From: Guillardia theta CCMP2712
Lineage: Eukaryota; Cryptophyceae; Pyrenomonadales; Geminigeraceae
Direction: 5' to 3'
NCBI RefSeq assembly: GCF_000315625.1
Contig: NW_005434662.1
Location: 1,042,672 to 1,086,841, forward strand
Length of the DNA stretch: 44,170 nucleotides
The notes under the pieces are model-generated. The model saw nothing but the letters and a program-made list of their open reading frames with translations. It had not been told where the DNA came from and did not search any database. A program made the translations under genes and the position numbers. Within the stretch, counting starts at the first letter, position 1. Each line of letters opens with the position of its first letter. Positions 9,311-27,004 of this stretch are shown in pieces.

Positions 9311-12300
9311 TCAGCACCATCCCCACCACCTTCTCCACCACCCGCAACCTTGTCCGCCCTGCGCCTGAGTCGTTGCAAGCCCTGCGAGCTCACACGCTCC
9401 TCCTGCCTGCCTCTCCCATAAACTGGTGTCGGACCACAGCACGTCACCTCCCTTGGCCGAGACCGTTGAGTCCGTCCCAGCTGCAAGGAAGCAGCTGCTG
9501 CATCCTCCGTACCGCACACTCCCACAGCGCCGCGCCTCCTGCGCTCCGGCACGCAGCATGGCCGCCTTGTCCGCAAGGAACGAGCTCCTCGAGACGAGCG
9601 ATGCGTTGCGACAGGAGGAGGCTGAGGCTGCCGAGGCGTCGGCGTGTACGAGGAAGAGGTTGGACCCCGGGACCACAGCGAGGACGAACTTGACCTGAGA
9701 CAGGCAGGTCGCGCCATCCACTCCCTCAGCCTCCACCTCAACCCAGCTGCTCTTTAGCACCAGCACCACCGCGCGGGAGACTACAGGAGACCCACCTTGC
9801 TGGAGGACAGCTGGGGTCTGCAGGAGGCCGAGGGAGTCGAGGGCCCTGAGGAGAGCGGGCTCGACTTCCCCAAGGAAGAGGCCGGAGGAGAAGGCGGCGA
9901 TGCTCGGCTTGCCCGGGCTGGCAGCCACCACAGACAGCTGAGAGTCGAGGAGGAGGCACCAGGAGGCCCCCTGCTTGTATGCGCACTCGCTCCAGCTCCC
10001 CAGCGTTGCCTGAGTGAAGGAGACGAAGAGGAGCTGTGCCCCCGCCACCCCGGCGATCTGCCTGCTCCTGCACACCCCCGACGCAGCCTCGCCCGGCCTG
10101 ACCTCCAGCAGGGCTGTTGAGATGCTGACGATGGTGGAGCCGTCCACTGTGTCTGTTTGCGGGCCCGAGACGATCACAGTAGAGTCACAAGCCCCTTCCA
10201 CCCCCCGCACGTACCAGACCTCCTGGGTGACAGCTGGGGGTGCCGGAAAGAACCTCCCGGGGTACGTCCGAACCACTCCGCTGGCCATGCCGACCTGGAG
10301 GAAGCGCCAAGTGCCCAGCAGCGTCCCAGCAAGGGCAGCGCGTCGGCCCCACGACTCCTTCCATGCCTCGTTGAGCAGCGACGTCGCCAGGACGTCCCGC
10401 ACCGCTCGCTTCTCGAAGCCTCCAGCTGGAAGGCCAGCAGGAGGGGTGGGGGTCACCTGGCCGCTGGCCGTGAGTGTGACGGAGAGCAGCCAGTTCTGCA
10501 GGCTGAGGACGGAGGAAGAAGTGAAGGTGAAGGACCCGAGTTGGGCCCCATCCACTAGGCTGATGCTGGAGAAGGCGAACACACTCGTCTGTAAGGTCAG
10601 CTGCTTCCCTGCTGGGAAGATGTTTTCAACGGTCGAGCCGTCCACCGCATTCAAGGAGGAAGGGTCTGTCTGGAGCTGATAGTAGAAGGTGACAAGTTCC
10701 TTTGATCCCAGCTGCTGCAGGTTTGTAACTGGGAAGCCCGAGGTGTACCGACTGACCACGAGCCCAGCAGGCGTCTCCTCGACGGACCAGCCGAAGCTGC
10801 CGACGGCGAGCACGAAGGAGAGGTTGAGATGGGCAACGATCGAGTCCCCTTGAGCGAAGAGAAAGGCACGAGCGACCGATGGTCCAAGTTGCCATGAGCT
10901 GGAGGTCTGCTGAGAGGTGTTCAGCAGCCTCTGCTGGAGAAGTACTGGACCGTAAGTTTCAGCAGCCGCAGCAGCCGCAAGGAGCTGAGTGAACTGCTCG
11001 CCCTCCACATCAACCGCAAACTTGAAGCCTGTGGAGGAAGGTGACAGGCTCGGAGAGAACAACAACCTCCCTCCTGCATCCACCACCAACAGCTGGACGA
11101 CCTGGAAACACTCTCAGCTCACCTTCAACTGGACCTTACCCCTCCGGTTGCTCTTTTCCTCACCTTATTCGTCTCAACCAGAGGCTTCACACTGGGATTG
11201 CTAGCGAGGCTTGTCTGCGCTCCCGTAAAGGCGAGCTGGGGGGAGACACTGACCGCGGCGACGGCGACAAGCTTCTGATCCTCCGGGGACGAGCTACCGA
11301 AATTGAGGAGGGAGGAGAAGATGGGAGCGGAGAAGGTGAGTAGCGGCTGATTGTGCGGCCCCCCGAGTTGTACTTGACTCACAGCGACGGTGGAGTCTGA
11401 GCTCTGGAACTTCCTGCTGCTGACGGCGAACCGCTCCCCAGCCTGCTGCTGCCATGCGAACCTGTAGGGGATGCGAGTGAAGGAGCCCGCTGCTCCTGCC
11501 GTGCAGGCCATCCCGGTCATCCAGGTCTTCTCGTACATGGAGGAATCAGCGCCCAACGTGACCACGTGGAGGGAGACACCGAGCTGGAGCAGACGGTCAG
11601 AGACTGAGGCGGGAGGAGACGGGGAGTAGCCGTTGGTAACCAACACCACCTCCTTCCGCGCTTGCTTGCTCGAGGAAACAGCTGCTGCCTCGTTCTCAAA
11701 GACATCGAGAGCAGACGAAATCGCGTCCCCAAGGTTGACGAGTCCGTTGGGCAGCCACGACTTTGCTGCGAGCTGCATCCAACCAGCCGTCACGTTGTCG
11801 GCAGCGCACAGTCTGCTCTTGAGCCCCGTCGCGTTACTCAGCTGGCATCCTCCTTGCATCCCACACCCATAGACCCTAGCGACAGACTTTGTCGCTAGCA
11901 CGAGAGCAACCGAGTCTGCGGGCCCCAGCGAGCCCAGCAAGGATAAAGTCACTTGCTTGCCGACGTACTGACGGTCAAACTCGTCCATGGAACCCCCAGT
12001 GTCGAGGACAAACACGACGCTGCGAGGAGCAGAGGCAGCAGCTAGGAACCAGCTCTGCATGCGGGGGTCGAAGCGTTCGTACCCCGGGAGGTTCTGCTCC
12101 ATCCACACAGTGCCGGGATAGAACCGCTCGATGCCACTGTCGGCCATGGCGATTCGCTGCCAGACAACTCCGAGGGACGCCGCCTGGGCTGATCCAAGAG
12201 TCGCCTTCATCCATGGATCCAGGGAGTGGGTGGCATTGATGAGAAGGGCAGCAGCTGAGACCCTCTGGGCTGTCGAGCAGAGAAGAACTTTTGCCTTCAC

Positions 12301-13005
12301 TCTCGTAAGGCAGTATAATGCGATGGCTGGATCGAGCGACGGCTGCTGGAGGTTCCCGTCGGTCCCAAGACACTCGTACTTGCCTCCTGTGAGAGGAGCA
12401 AGTCCTCCAAGAATGGCCTCCCGCAAGTCTCCTGCCCGATTGTTGGAGTACGTCGACCCGAACGCTGGGCTCCCGATGCGCATGCAGTACTGCGGGATCT
12501 TGACGACGCTGCTGTCGAGGGTGACGGGGGCATGGAAGCGAGGGTCCTGGACGGTCTTCTTGGCGCTCACGTCCGAGGGCACGTCAGCTTCTGTGAGCGC
12601 ACCTGACGCATGCAGAGCATCCGCATCTGCCCCAGCCGCTTGCAGCAACTGAGCGTCATCTTGGATGCTCGCGAGGTTGGGGGGGATGTTCCGCCTCAGG
12701 GCGTTCGAGGCCTCGTCCCGCAGCTTGATCGCCAAGGACGCTGTTGATGCGAGGAGCTGCGAGCTATCCCTCGCTATGCTCCTGACGAGATCCTTGCTGA
12801 CCGTCCCGTTCGTCTCCTCGGCCCCCGCTGTTGCGTTCTTGAGCGCTGCCTGCAAGAGAGGTGCGGCCGCTGCCTCATTCACTACCTGAAGCAGCTGAGA
12901 CCCCAACCCGGCAGCGAGTCCTGCGATCGAATCCGCAGTGCTACACGATGAGCGCACGAGGAAGGTGAGGAGGAGAAGGCCGCGCAGTAGCTGACCTATC
13001 GCCAT
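9311..13005 (-). CDS. Secreted VWA-domain protein resembling Ca-channel alpha2/delta
   Basis: Two exons (13005-11164 and 11101-9311, phase 0, intron 11163-11102) give about 1,210 residues. It starts with a signal peptide (LLRGLLLLTFLVRSSCS). Residues about 90-320 resemble the VWA_N region that precedes VWA in alpha2/delta proteins, including WMKATLGSAQAA and PGYERFDPRMQSWF. The VWA domain starts at about 327 with VVFVLDTGGSMDEF. The MIDAS is altered: the usual DxSxS is D-T-G-G-S. After it a Cache-like stretch begins across the exon junction (LLVVDAGGRLLFSP). Many N-x-S/T sites fit an extracellular protein. The C-terminus (last about 40 residues, Gln/Gly/Trp-rich) may be mispredicted, since another intron could remove it, and no terminal membrane span or GPI signal is clear. 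Partner channel unknown. Confidence 0.75.
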
Positions 13006-14222
13006 CCTTGCAGTGGGGCGAAAAAGTTTCTTGAAAGCCGGAGGAATGTCGAGACTCTTGGACTTGCTCGATACTTCACATCACTGTCAATCGATTGATA
13101 TCCTTCAAGCACTGTCTACTTCGTTCGCATTCTCCTCAGATTGATCGCCGACATTAGCACGCCTCACTCCATCTCGTTGTCTAGATGTTCGTACTTGCTG
13201 CTTCTTGTGCCCTTTGATGAGCCATTCTTGGTTCTCTCCTCTCTCGACGCCTCTCCCTGGTATTCCTGCTGGTATTCTGCCTCCTGCCTCCGTCTCCAGC
13301 TCCTCGTCCAGCTCCTCCTCCTCTCTCCTCTCTCCTCCTCTCACCTCCTCTCTCCTCTCTCCTCCTCTCCTTCAGTTATTCCAACCTTGCGACCAGAGTC
13401 TGTCTGACCTACGAACACCACCGTGACAACCAACTAGCCGTCCTAGTGATGTTGAGTAATAAATCATTCTGGAAAAGCCTTCACCGGTACTTTATTGGGG
13501 AATATGGACGGTGGGGGTGGAGTTCAGGGGTAGTCCAGGTCAGAGGGGGGGTGGGTGGGTATTTCAGTACCAGAGAAGTTTGCTTAACCTTGTTCAGATT
13601 AGTTTAGGGGGTAGGGGTACTTGAAAGGTATGTAAGATACCGGTTATAAGATCTCAAATTATCGAATAAAATACGGGTGGTATCAATAATATGAAGGGTG
13701 GGGGTAGGGAGGGGAGTCAATGCCGGGGGAGGGGAGGGCGGCGGCAGTGGAAGAGGAGCGGAATGCAGGAAGAGGCACGAGCAAGCTGGTGGGTAGCCCC
13801 CGCCCCATCCTCCTCCTCCTCCTCCTCCTCCTACCCTCTCCCTCCTCGTCACGTTCATGTTTCGATGTCAGGACTTCACGTCTTTCTCAATGGTCTGTGG
13901 GCGTTACGGCACAGTGATGCTGTAGAGTGACAGTGTGTGTGGGTTTGGCCTGAGAATGTGTACGCGCTCGTGTTTGATTCGAAAACTTCATGTCCATTCA
14001 TTTTGAAATCCTGAAACATCAACTTTCTCCTGTTATCCATGTCTCTTTTGCAAGAGTGAGTTACAATGAATGCAGGCAACGTTAGGCTATATAAGGTTGT
14101 TTCATACCCGAGATATTATACATCCTTATCGTACAGGTGCTCGTACTGTGATGTATTTGAAGCATGTTGATCGTCTCTCTTCTTTATTCCCACCAGCAGC
14201 GCATTGTTTCTAGACCCGTAAG
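13006..14222. other. Divergent intergenic region with a G-rich block
   Basis: Lies between the starts of the VWA and INO80 genes and should hold both promoters. 13300-13375 is a CTCCT-rich tract. 13495-13705 is a G-rich block (GGGGTGGGTGGGTATTTCAG) similar in style to the two copies further left. 13805-13850 is CCT-rich. No gene supported. Confidence 0.6.
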
Positions 14223-19048
<4,826 letters not shown>

Positions 19049-19193
19049 CCTCTCGCCAGCCCCTCCCTCACTCTCTTGTATGTAAATGAAAGCTCAAGAT
19101 TTTGTTATACTCTGAAGTCATGGAGTTTTAACGAGGATTAGGCGGTGGCGGGAAGGAATAGCGAAGGAGCAGAGGTCGACAAGGAGGAGGAGG
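19049..19193. other. Tail-to-tail spacer
   Basis: Short region between the INO80 stop and the stop of the next minus-strand gene. A TGTAAATGAA sequence about 30 nt after the INO80 stop could serve in 3' processing, but this is a guess. Confidence 0.4.
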
Positions 19194-22100
19194 TTATAAA
19201 CGGATGCCCTGTATCTCGAAGGCGAGGACAGCGCCGATAGCTGAAATGAGGAGACTGGAGATAGGTGTAAGCTTTTCTACTTCTCCTCCTCCTTCCCTCG
19301 CGCTCATGACGTACCTGACGACAGCTGGCTCTGCTCGTAAGAAGAGGACGCGCATAGGTTGAGCCTGGAGGCCAGACGTGAGGGGCGGGGGATCGGGGAT
19401 GGGAAGGAGAGCGACAGTGAGGGGGTCGGACGTGAACGAAGAGGAGGCGGAAGAGAGAAGAGGAGTCGGAGAAGGATAATGAGGACGATAATGAGGAGGA
19501 TGAGGAAAAACAAAAAGGAGGAGGAAGAAGAGGAGTTGGAGGATGCGGAAGAAGAGATGAGGCGGAGAGGAGAAGTCACTGCATCTGCCGCTCCGATTTC
19601 AGATACGACAGCTCCCAGGATGTCAGCCGTCTGCGGGGCGGGTAAGAAGAGAAGGAGAGCAGCAGGGGAGGAGGGAGCAGAGGGAGGAGGCTGACGAAGA
19701 TGCGAGGGAGCATGAGAAATAAGGGTGGAGGAAGTGCCTCAATCAAGGTCTCGTAGGTCTCCTCAGGCTCTTTCACTCGCTTCTTTGACCCCGCGAGGAT
19801 GAGACAAGCTGACTGAGCTCGCGTGAGCACCTACTCAAACGTCAGCTCCCCCCTCTTCAGGTCTCTAACTCTTCCCCCATCCCCTCCACACCCCTCCGCA
19901 TTTCCTCCTTCTCCGGCTCTTGGTTGCTAGAATCATCGAGTACACTCAAGTAACCTGCATGTAGGCGGAGGAGAAGCTGTTGGTTATGTAGGCCGTCATT
20001 GTCTGCAAGGGTAGTCACACCACACGAGCCAGAGGGGTCCAGGAGGAGAGCGAGCTGGAGGAGAGGCGGACGAGAGCTGAAGTAGCGGAAGGACAAGGAG
20101 GAAACGAGACGAGGAGTAGGGAAACTTCACCTGAATCATCAGAGGAGTCGCCAGCACAACAAGGCGGACAACAGCTGGGATCTTGATGTCCAGACCAAAC
20201 TGGGAGGAACTCATCCCGTCTGCTCGCACGTCTGATCAGAGAGATGAAGGAGGGAGAAGGATGGGGAGAACAGAGGAGAGCGAGGCAAGGGTCGAGGGAG
20301 AGAAGAGAGCGGGGGAGAGGATGGTAGAGAAAGGATGGTTCTCACACTCCAATTGATACACGTATGACCCAATAGCCTCCACAGCAGCTGAACAGAAGTA
20401 GACCCCAAGGCATGCGCAACCTTCATGCCCAGTCAGCGCAATTCCCTCCCTTTCCCCCTCCTCTCTCTCTCTCTTCTTCCTCCCCCGCCATTCTCACTGT
20501 ATAGCTGAAACTTCAGCTCGATCGAAGGAGCAAACGCCCGACCATGCATGACGCGCCACAGCGCTGCCCAGCCTTCTACGTTGCCTGGCTTGCGAAGGTC
20601 AATCCGAGGCAGCGCAGAGCGTGAGCTAGCCACGGAGCCCTTGCGGATGTTCCACTCGAAGGTGATCCCAGAAGGAGGAGCGATCAAGTCCAGCAGCTTC
20701 TGAGCAAGACGCATCAGGCGCCAAAGCCAGAGGCAGGGGGCGTAGGCGAAGTAGGCCATGATGAAGAAGCCGTAGCTGGCGAGGGTGTGGAACAGGTAGA
20801 ACATGTGCTGGGCCATGTTAGTGCCGAAAACAGGCTCGTTGAGACAGGCGCGGATGACCAGCGGCAGGCACGCGATGGTGAGGGAGAGCAGCATGATAGC
20901 AAAGAAGTATCTCTGACCCTGCTTCTGCGGAAGGTAGAAGCACTCCAGAAGGAGACTAAGTGCTATCACTGAAGCCGGAGCCTCCCCCTGCTGCACGCGA
21001 GCGCTGATGGCCTCGTTGGTCTCGCGGAACAAGCAAGCGAGCAAGCCGCTCTTGGCTCGGAGCAGGGGATGGCTGGAGGTCTGGCGAATGGCGTGGAGGA
21101 CGAGAGCAGCTCCTGACTTCTTGAGGTCTGAGAATTTCACGTCAGGCCGGAGCCTCCGCACGAGGTCGTGAAACTCGTCAAAGGAGAGGCGGCCGTTGCC
21201 ATCGACGTCAAACTCTTGCAGGATCATCCGAATTTCTTCCATGTTTGCCTTGATCCCCATGGCTGACAGCGCAACCTGAAGCTCGTCCACGTCAATGTCG
21301 CCCGAGTCGTTCCCGTCGATGGTCTGGAAGAACTCGAAGGCCCCGTCGATCTGCGACAAGCTCTCCACAAGCGAGTTCCAGAGCTGGACAGTCAAGTTGG
21401 GCTTGCCGAAGAAGGAGACGCTCTTCCTGGTCGACTTGGTCCTTGTACGATATGACGTGGTGTCAACGTCTTCAGGGTCAACGACTGTGGTGGTGGCAGA
21501 AAGAACGTCGTCCATGGGAGAATCTTCGAACTTGAAGTTGAGGAAGGCGCAGGAGAGATCGACGTCATGGTAGAGGCAGGACTTGTACAGCAACTTCACC
21601 AGAACCTCTTTTTGGAAGTTGCCCACGTTCATGATGTACTCTGACATCTGCTGCTGCGACATTTGTGCTGTCTCCGAGTACGCTGAGGTGTGAATACTGC
21701 AATTCTCCGACTGCGAGAACAGCAGGTCCCCGTAGAAGGCGTACTTGAACGCGAGCGTGCTTGCTCGCCCACCGAGCACGAGGAACAAGGTGACGACTTC
21801 GTAGAGAGCAGAGACCTTGAGCGACGAGTGCCAGAGGATCACAATCGCTAAAGTAGTCCAGGTGGGCAGCATAGGTAGCGTGAGATCATTTGTGATCATT
21901 ACCCTGAGCTGCCTCAGGTTTGCCGGCCAGAACTTTTTATTGACGGCAACCGTGTAACCCTCGAACAAGCGCACGAAGGGAGCAGTGACGAGGATGGGAC
22001 TGATCTCGTAGACGAATGCTTTCAACGCAGGCACAAACTTGAACCGCATCTCGGAAACCACCTCTTTCCTGTGCTCCCTCCATAAGTTCCCCGCGTCCTC

Positions 22101-22253
22101 ACCGAAACATTCCCGAGCATTTCTCTCAGCGTTGGCGCTGTCAAGAGCAAATGAGTAGACGGCTTGCTGTTTGACGCTCGTGGTCCTCTTCATCACCTCC
22201 TCTTCCACCTCTTCAACTCCTGCTTCCTCTGGCATGACCCACGATTCTTTCAT
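19194..22253 (-). CDS. Multi-pass membrane protein with two EF-hands
   Basis: A long first exon (22253-20498) and seven small exons (20420-20346, 20219-20131, 20002-19955, 19830-19738, 19630-19580, 19328-19315, 19254-19194) join in phase, giving 728 residues. Two canonical EF-hand loops lie at about 308-320 (DGNDSGDIDVDE) and 346-358 (DVDGNGRLSFDE), both with D at position 1 and E at 12, so Ca binding is expected. Hydrophobic segments lie before them (around 140-190) and after them (FFAIMLLSLTIACLPLVI, FYLFHTLASYGFFIMAYFAY, IPAVVRLVVLATPLMIQ, PAVVSLLISAIGAVLAFEI). I recognise no named family; a Ca-regulated membrane protein is inferred. The exon 5 donor would be GC instead of GT and exon 7 is only 14 nt, so the C-terminal 100 residues are less certain than the rest. 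Confidence 0.72.
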
Positions 22254-24955
22254 TCACTTTCCTTCAACTCAGAGTTATTGTCCGCCATCAGGCGCAGAGA
22301 AGAATCTTTCAGTCAGTCTCTCTTGTGCCAGTCTCCTTCCTTGTTCAGACTAGACCAAACCAATGGAAAGCTCTGACGAAAACCTTTTTGAAAAGCAAAT
22401 GAATTCCTGCAAGAGAGACTCAACCTGTGCTTCAACCATCAGGATTATCTCTGCATATGCTTGCTGCGATAAAACTAAAGAAACATCAACGTCAATGGTC
22501 GTCATTTTCATCAAATGACAAGACTCCAGCAACAATTGTGGTACAAAACAAAACAAACTAGTCACCGGCTTCCACGATAGTTATCATTCACCTCATTCTG
22601 CCTCTCTATCTTCCCTGCAAACTTTCTTCTACATCTTCTCTCCTCTCTCCTCCTCCTCCCTCGATCATCTTCGCTCCTTCGCCCTCCCTCTCTCCCGTTC
22701 CTCTTGCCGTTGCGCGCCTGCAATGCACCTAGCCATATTCCAATCCTTCTGTACTACCCCTCTAGTTTCCCTCAAATAGGGGGGTCATCATGACGGGGTT
22801 TTTACTCCAGACAAAACAATGTATTTTATTAAAATGAACCTGAATCTGGTACCCTCATCCCCTCCCGGACCAACCTGACGGCCTTGCTGGCAGTTACACG
22901 GGCAGTTATTCCTAAAAAACCAGTCGAGGCCCAACAATGACTTTTAACACTAAATTATTTTAAAAGATCCCACCACCCCACCCACAATTCATTGTCAGTG
23001 GCTACTGTAGTACCCACATAATACCTCTAGAAATGGGGGGTCACAGGCAGGCGGGTGGTACCATGTCGCCGGGACTCTGTAAACCACTTGTTGTGGGCAT
23101 TGCGTGCAACCGCAATCCTGATCGGGCAAGTAAGTAAACTCGCTATGTTTTGTATCATATCCTTCCCAAAGATTATAATCTCCCAAGGGAGCATCTATAA
23201 CTATTTTATTTAATGTACCGGTGAAATTCGAGAGAGAACCACCGGTACCAGGTACATTTTTTAGCTAATAGTTATATACTCTTGCCAGGATCCCCATGAG
23301 GAAAGTTACATGTGCCATGACCGTCATGGTGTGGTTGAACCAGAGCCAGTTCTGTCATCGTCGCGTTGATCTGCTTCATCATCTCCATATTAGTTTCTCT
23401 CTATCTCTGCCCCTTTGTGCCTGTGCCTGTGGGTGCGTTTTTGCTCGCGTGCAAGGTCTGCTAGCTTCACTCGCTCCTCCCTTCATCATTGTTGTCACTA
23501 TCATTTCCATCATTTGTAACCCTTTTGATATATCTCTCCCTCTCCCCACCGCCCCCCCTTCCAATCATCCCTCGTTTTCATCGTTCTTATTCATCTTCCA
23601 GCTGGTTGTAATATCTCTCAAAGACCTCATTTCACTCCTACCCACACTACAGATACAGTCATGCATATGGTCATCATCGTCATATCGAATATCGAAACCG
23701 TTGTATGTAATCATATTCGTCTCGCCACCACCATCACAACTATCTAACACTACTATAAATGACGCATAATGATGATCGCAATCATAGCCATGGTCCACCT
23801 CCACTTCAATCGCCATCGGCACGCCAACCTCCCCTCCCAAACCGCTTCCCCCAACATCTCCTTCACCATCACCAGATCAACACTACGAAAACCACCACAT
23901 TCTGATCGTCCTCTCTCATCATTGTGAACACCATCGCTCTCATCACCACCACCACCTCCTCCTCCTCCACCACCGTCACTACCTGTATTACGGTCAACGT
24001 TCTTGTCCTCGGTTTCATCTTCATCATCAAAATCTCCAAAATTGTCATAGTCATCATTTTCACCTATCCAATCGTTCACTTTCACCGCTCTCTCCCGGTT
24101 CCTCCTCCCTTTCTCCCCTGCTGATCCTCCTCCTCTTCTTCCCCTTCTTCCTCCTTCCGCCCCCCCTTCTCCCCCTTTCAAGGCTTCCGGCTCCTTGCCT
24201 CTGCTCCCCTTCTCGCATCACCCCTTCCCCTTCACTCTTCCCTCTCCCCCTCCATGCCAGAATCCCGGCTCCCTATCATGGTCTTGATTTTTATCATCAT
24301 TGTCCTCGTCGTCATGATCCTCCTCCTCCTCTCATTGTCATTGTCATTGTCCTGACTAGTCCTCGTCATCATCATTCAAGCATCATCATGGTCACGGTCA
24401 TGGTCATGATTGCCCTTTATCTCCTCCTTGGCCACCTCCTCCTCATCTCTCGATGCAACTCGTCTCACATGACAACCGAGATCAACGAGCTATCTAACAG
24501 CAGTGCATTGCTCTTTTTGATTTATTTTCATCCTCGTGAACCTCATTTTGTCAATTGACCTTTTGTCTCCTTCTCTGTACCCTATATATTTTTGTGTTTA
24601 AAATGTTTTAAGAGTCAAAAGGGGACCACGCCGTTGAACATGCTAGGAGGAGAAAGAAGAGCAGAACAAGAAGATTGAAGGGAGCTTGTGCAGTAACAGG
24701 AGTTGAGTGGAGGAAGTTGAGTAAGACGACAGAGCATTAGACCAGAGTATGAGACGTGGGTCAACACAAGGTTGATCATGGTTGAGCAATCATTGATTGA
24801 TTCAGATTAGAGACGAACCCAATAGAAGTTGCACCCTAGAAGGCTACCTGTGATCAATGTGATAGTATATGTGATGAAAGTGCTGTATTCCAATGTGAAT
24901 TCATGTGCTATCATCTTGTGCTTGCTGACTTTTTGATTCTTTTAGTTAATGAACG
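22254..24955. other. Long divergent intergenic region
   Basis: Separates the starts of two membrane-signalling genes. 22741-23070 carries G-rich/C-rich repeat material (AAATAGGGGGGTCATCATGACGG; CCCACCACCCCACCC; AGAAATGGGGGGTCAC). 23490-24440 is rich in CATCAT and TCC triplets; its open frames are low complexity, and I see no domain. 24541-24955 should contain the promoter of the phosphatase gene. No gene supported. Confidence 0.55.
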
Positions 24956-25913
24956 ATGTCGTTCGCAGCCCTCGATATCGAACCAATCACAGCCGATGAC
25001 AAGATCCTGGAGATGCTCCGGTCATGTGGAGACAAGTTCTCAGATGAAGAGGATACCGAGACAGACGATTCTTCTGCCCCTCAGACTCCAACCCACGCTC
25101 TTTCCTTCAGCACCCGCAAGGCCGATTCCACCACCGCACGTCTGAACCTTTCGCCGTCTAAAGGGCTTGATGTCGACCAGGAGGAAGCTTATGAGGCGAT
25201 CAACTCCGATGAAGTCGATCCTGCGCATGTCACGATTGCTGCGGATCTCAAGATCCCCGATATCGAGTGGAGAACGACACAATCTCCGGTCTTGACAAGA
25301 AAATCTCTTGACGACACCTTTAAGGAGTTTGTCCTTGCCAACACAGACGCCAAAGAAAGAGAAGAAGTCAACGATGATGATGAAACTCGCCAAGACGCTG
25401 ATCACACTGGAGATGTCATGGTTCATGCGCTTCAACTCAAGAATGATGGTGATAAGAACGAGTCGCTACTTGAGACGTGTCGAACTGACTTGCAAGACCT
25501 GGATGAGGAAGTCTTGGAGGTAGAGAAAGCAGCGCTGATAAAGATGGAGAGCATACGAGAAGACGAAGACGAAGACGAAGACGAAGAGGACGAGCAAGTT
25601 GGAGCTGATCTCCCGGTCGCTTCGGAGACGGTGCAGTCAGACTCGGATTCAGACGAGGTGGACAGCATGATCAAGACTCTTAAGATCAGGCTGGAAGAGT
25701 GGAATGAGCTGCCGCTCGCCCCTGCGCCGGCTCACAGCATGAACACACCGCAGGAACCCGCTACTGTTCTCTCTCTCTCCGACCTCCGACCGAAGCCTCT
25801 GGCTAAAGTTCGCAATGACATTAGGATTGCCTATGAGCCCGTCAAGCAGCAGCACGTTGTCACCTCCGAGTTTCGCACAATGCTGGGCGGGCGCTTAGAG
25901 CATCCCCTGGTCG

Positions 25914-25981
<68 letters not shown>

Positions 25982-26780
25982 TCCTCCTCCTCCTCCTCCT
26001 CCTCCTCCTCCTCCTCCTCCTCCTCCTCCTCCTCCTCCTCCTCTTGTCTTGTACACGCTCTAATCCCACTCTTCGAATTAAGCTGGTGTCTGTCTTGATG
26101 CTGACGTAAGATCAGGTGCGATTGCATGGGCAGTGTACCAAGGTGCAGCAGCAGCAGAAGAGAAGAACGTTGGAGCGAATTTCCCACGAAATGAGCGGCG
26201 AGGATGTTGAGGAAACGCATCTCGAGAATCTTTCCAAAGTTTTTCTGTCCCGAGGCAAATCGAACGAGTTCAAGAGGTCTGCGCTTGTTGAGACATGCGA
26301 GGGACGAGGAGAGACTTGCGGGAGGCGATGGAGGGGAGAGGAGAGGAGCGGAGGAACGAGGGATGAGGGGAGAGGATGATTTTGTGTCTTTTCTTATTTT
26401 ATGGCCCCTCGTAACTTAATTGGCAGACCACTGTCAACTGAGCCTTTGAAAATTGAGTCCGACAAAGAAACCGCAAAGTTGATCCTCGTTCTTGTGCTCC
26501 TCGTTCTCGTCCTCGTCCTCGTCCTCCAACCTCTCTTCCTTGTTCTCTTTGTTCTCCTCTTCGTTCAGCTGTTTTCCGACTTCTCGTTCTCCTCCTTCTC
26601 CTTGCGTCCTCCTTCTCTGGCTCGTACTCTCTCGTGTCTTTTGTCCCCCCTCCCTCTAATGTGGTCGAGGCTTGTCTCTCATGCTTCTATTTTCTTGGTC
26701 GCAGGTCGACTTTGCTATGGAAGCGACCTGATAACGAGGGACACTTTGCTGCGACAAACAAGCAGAGACGATCGGTGAGA

Positions 26781-26856
<76 letters not shown>

Positions 26857-26972
26857 TGGAGGAGGAGGAGGAGGAGGAGGAGGAGGAGGAGGAGGAGGAG
26901 GAGGAGGGGAGGAGGAGGAGGATCATAATGATCATTATTACGACTATGATGACAATCTTGGTGGTGATGCCG

Positions 26973-27004
<32 letters not shown>

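Noticed and set aside
23296-24181. Frames of 140-160 codons in the long intergenic region
   Set aside because: CAT/TCC triplet-rich low complexity on both strands, no domain and no splice partners.
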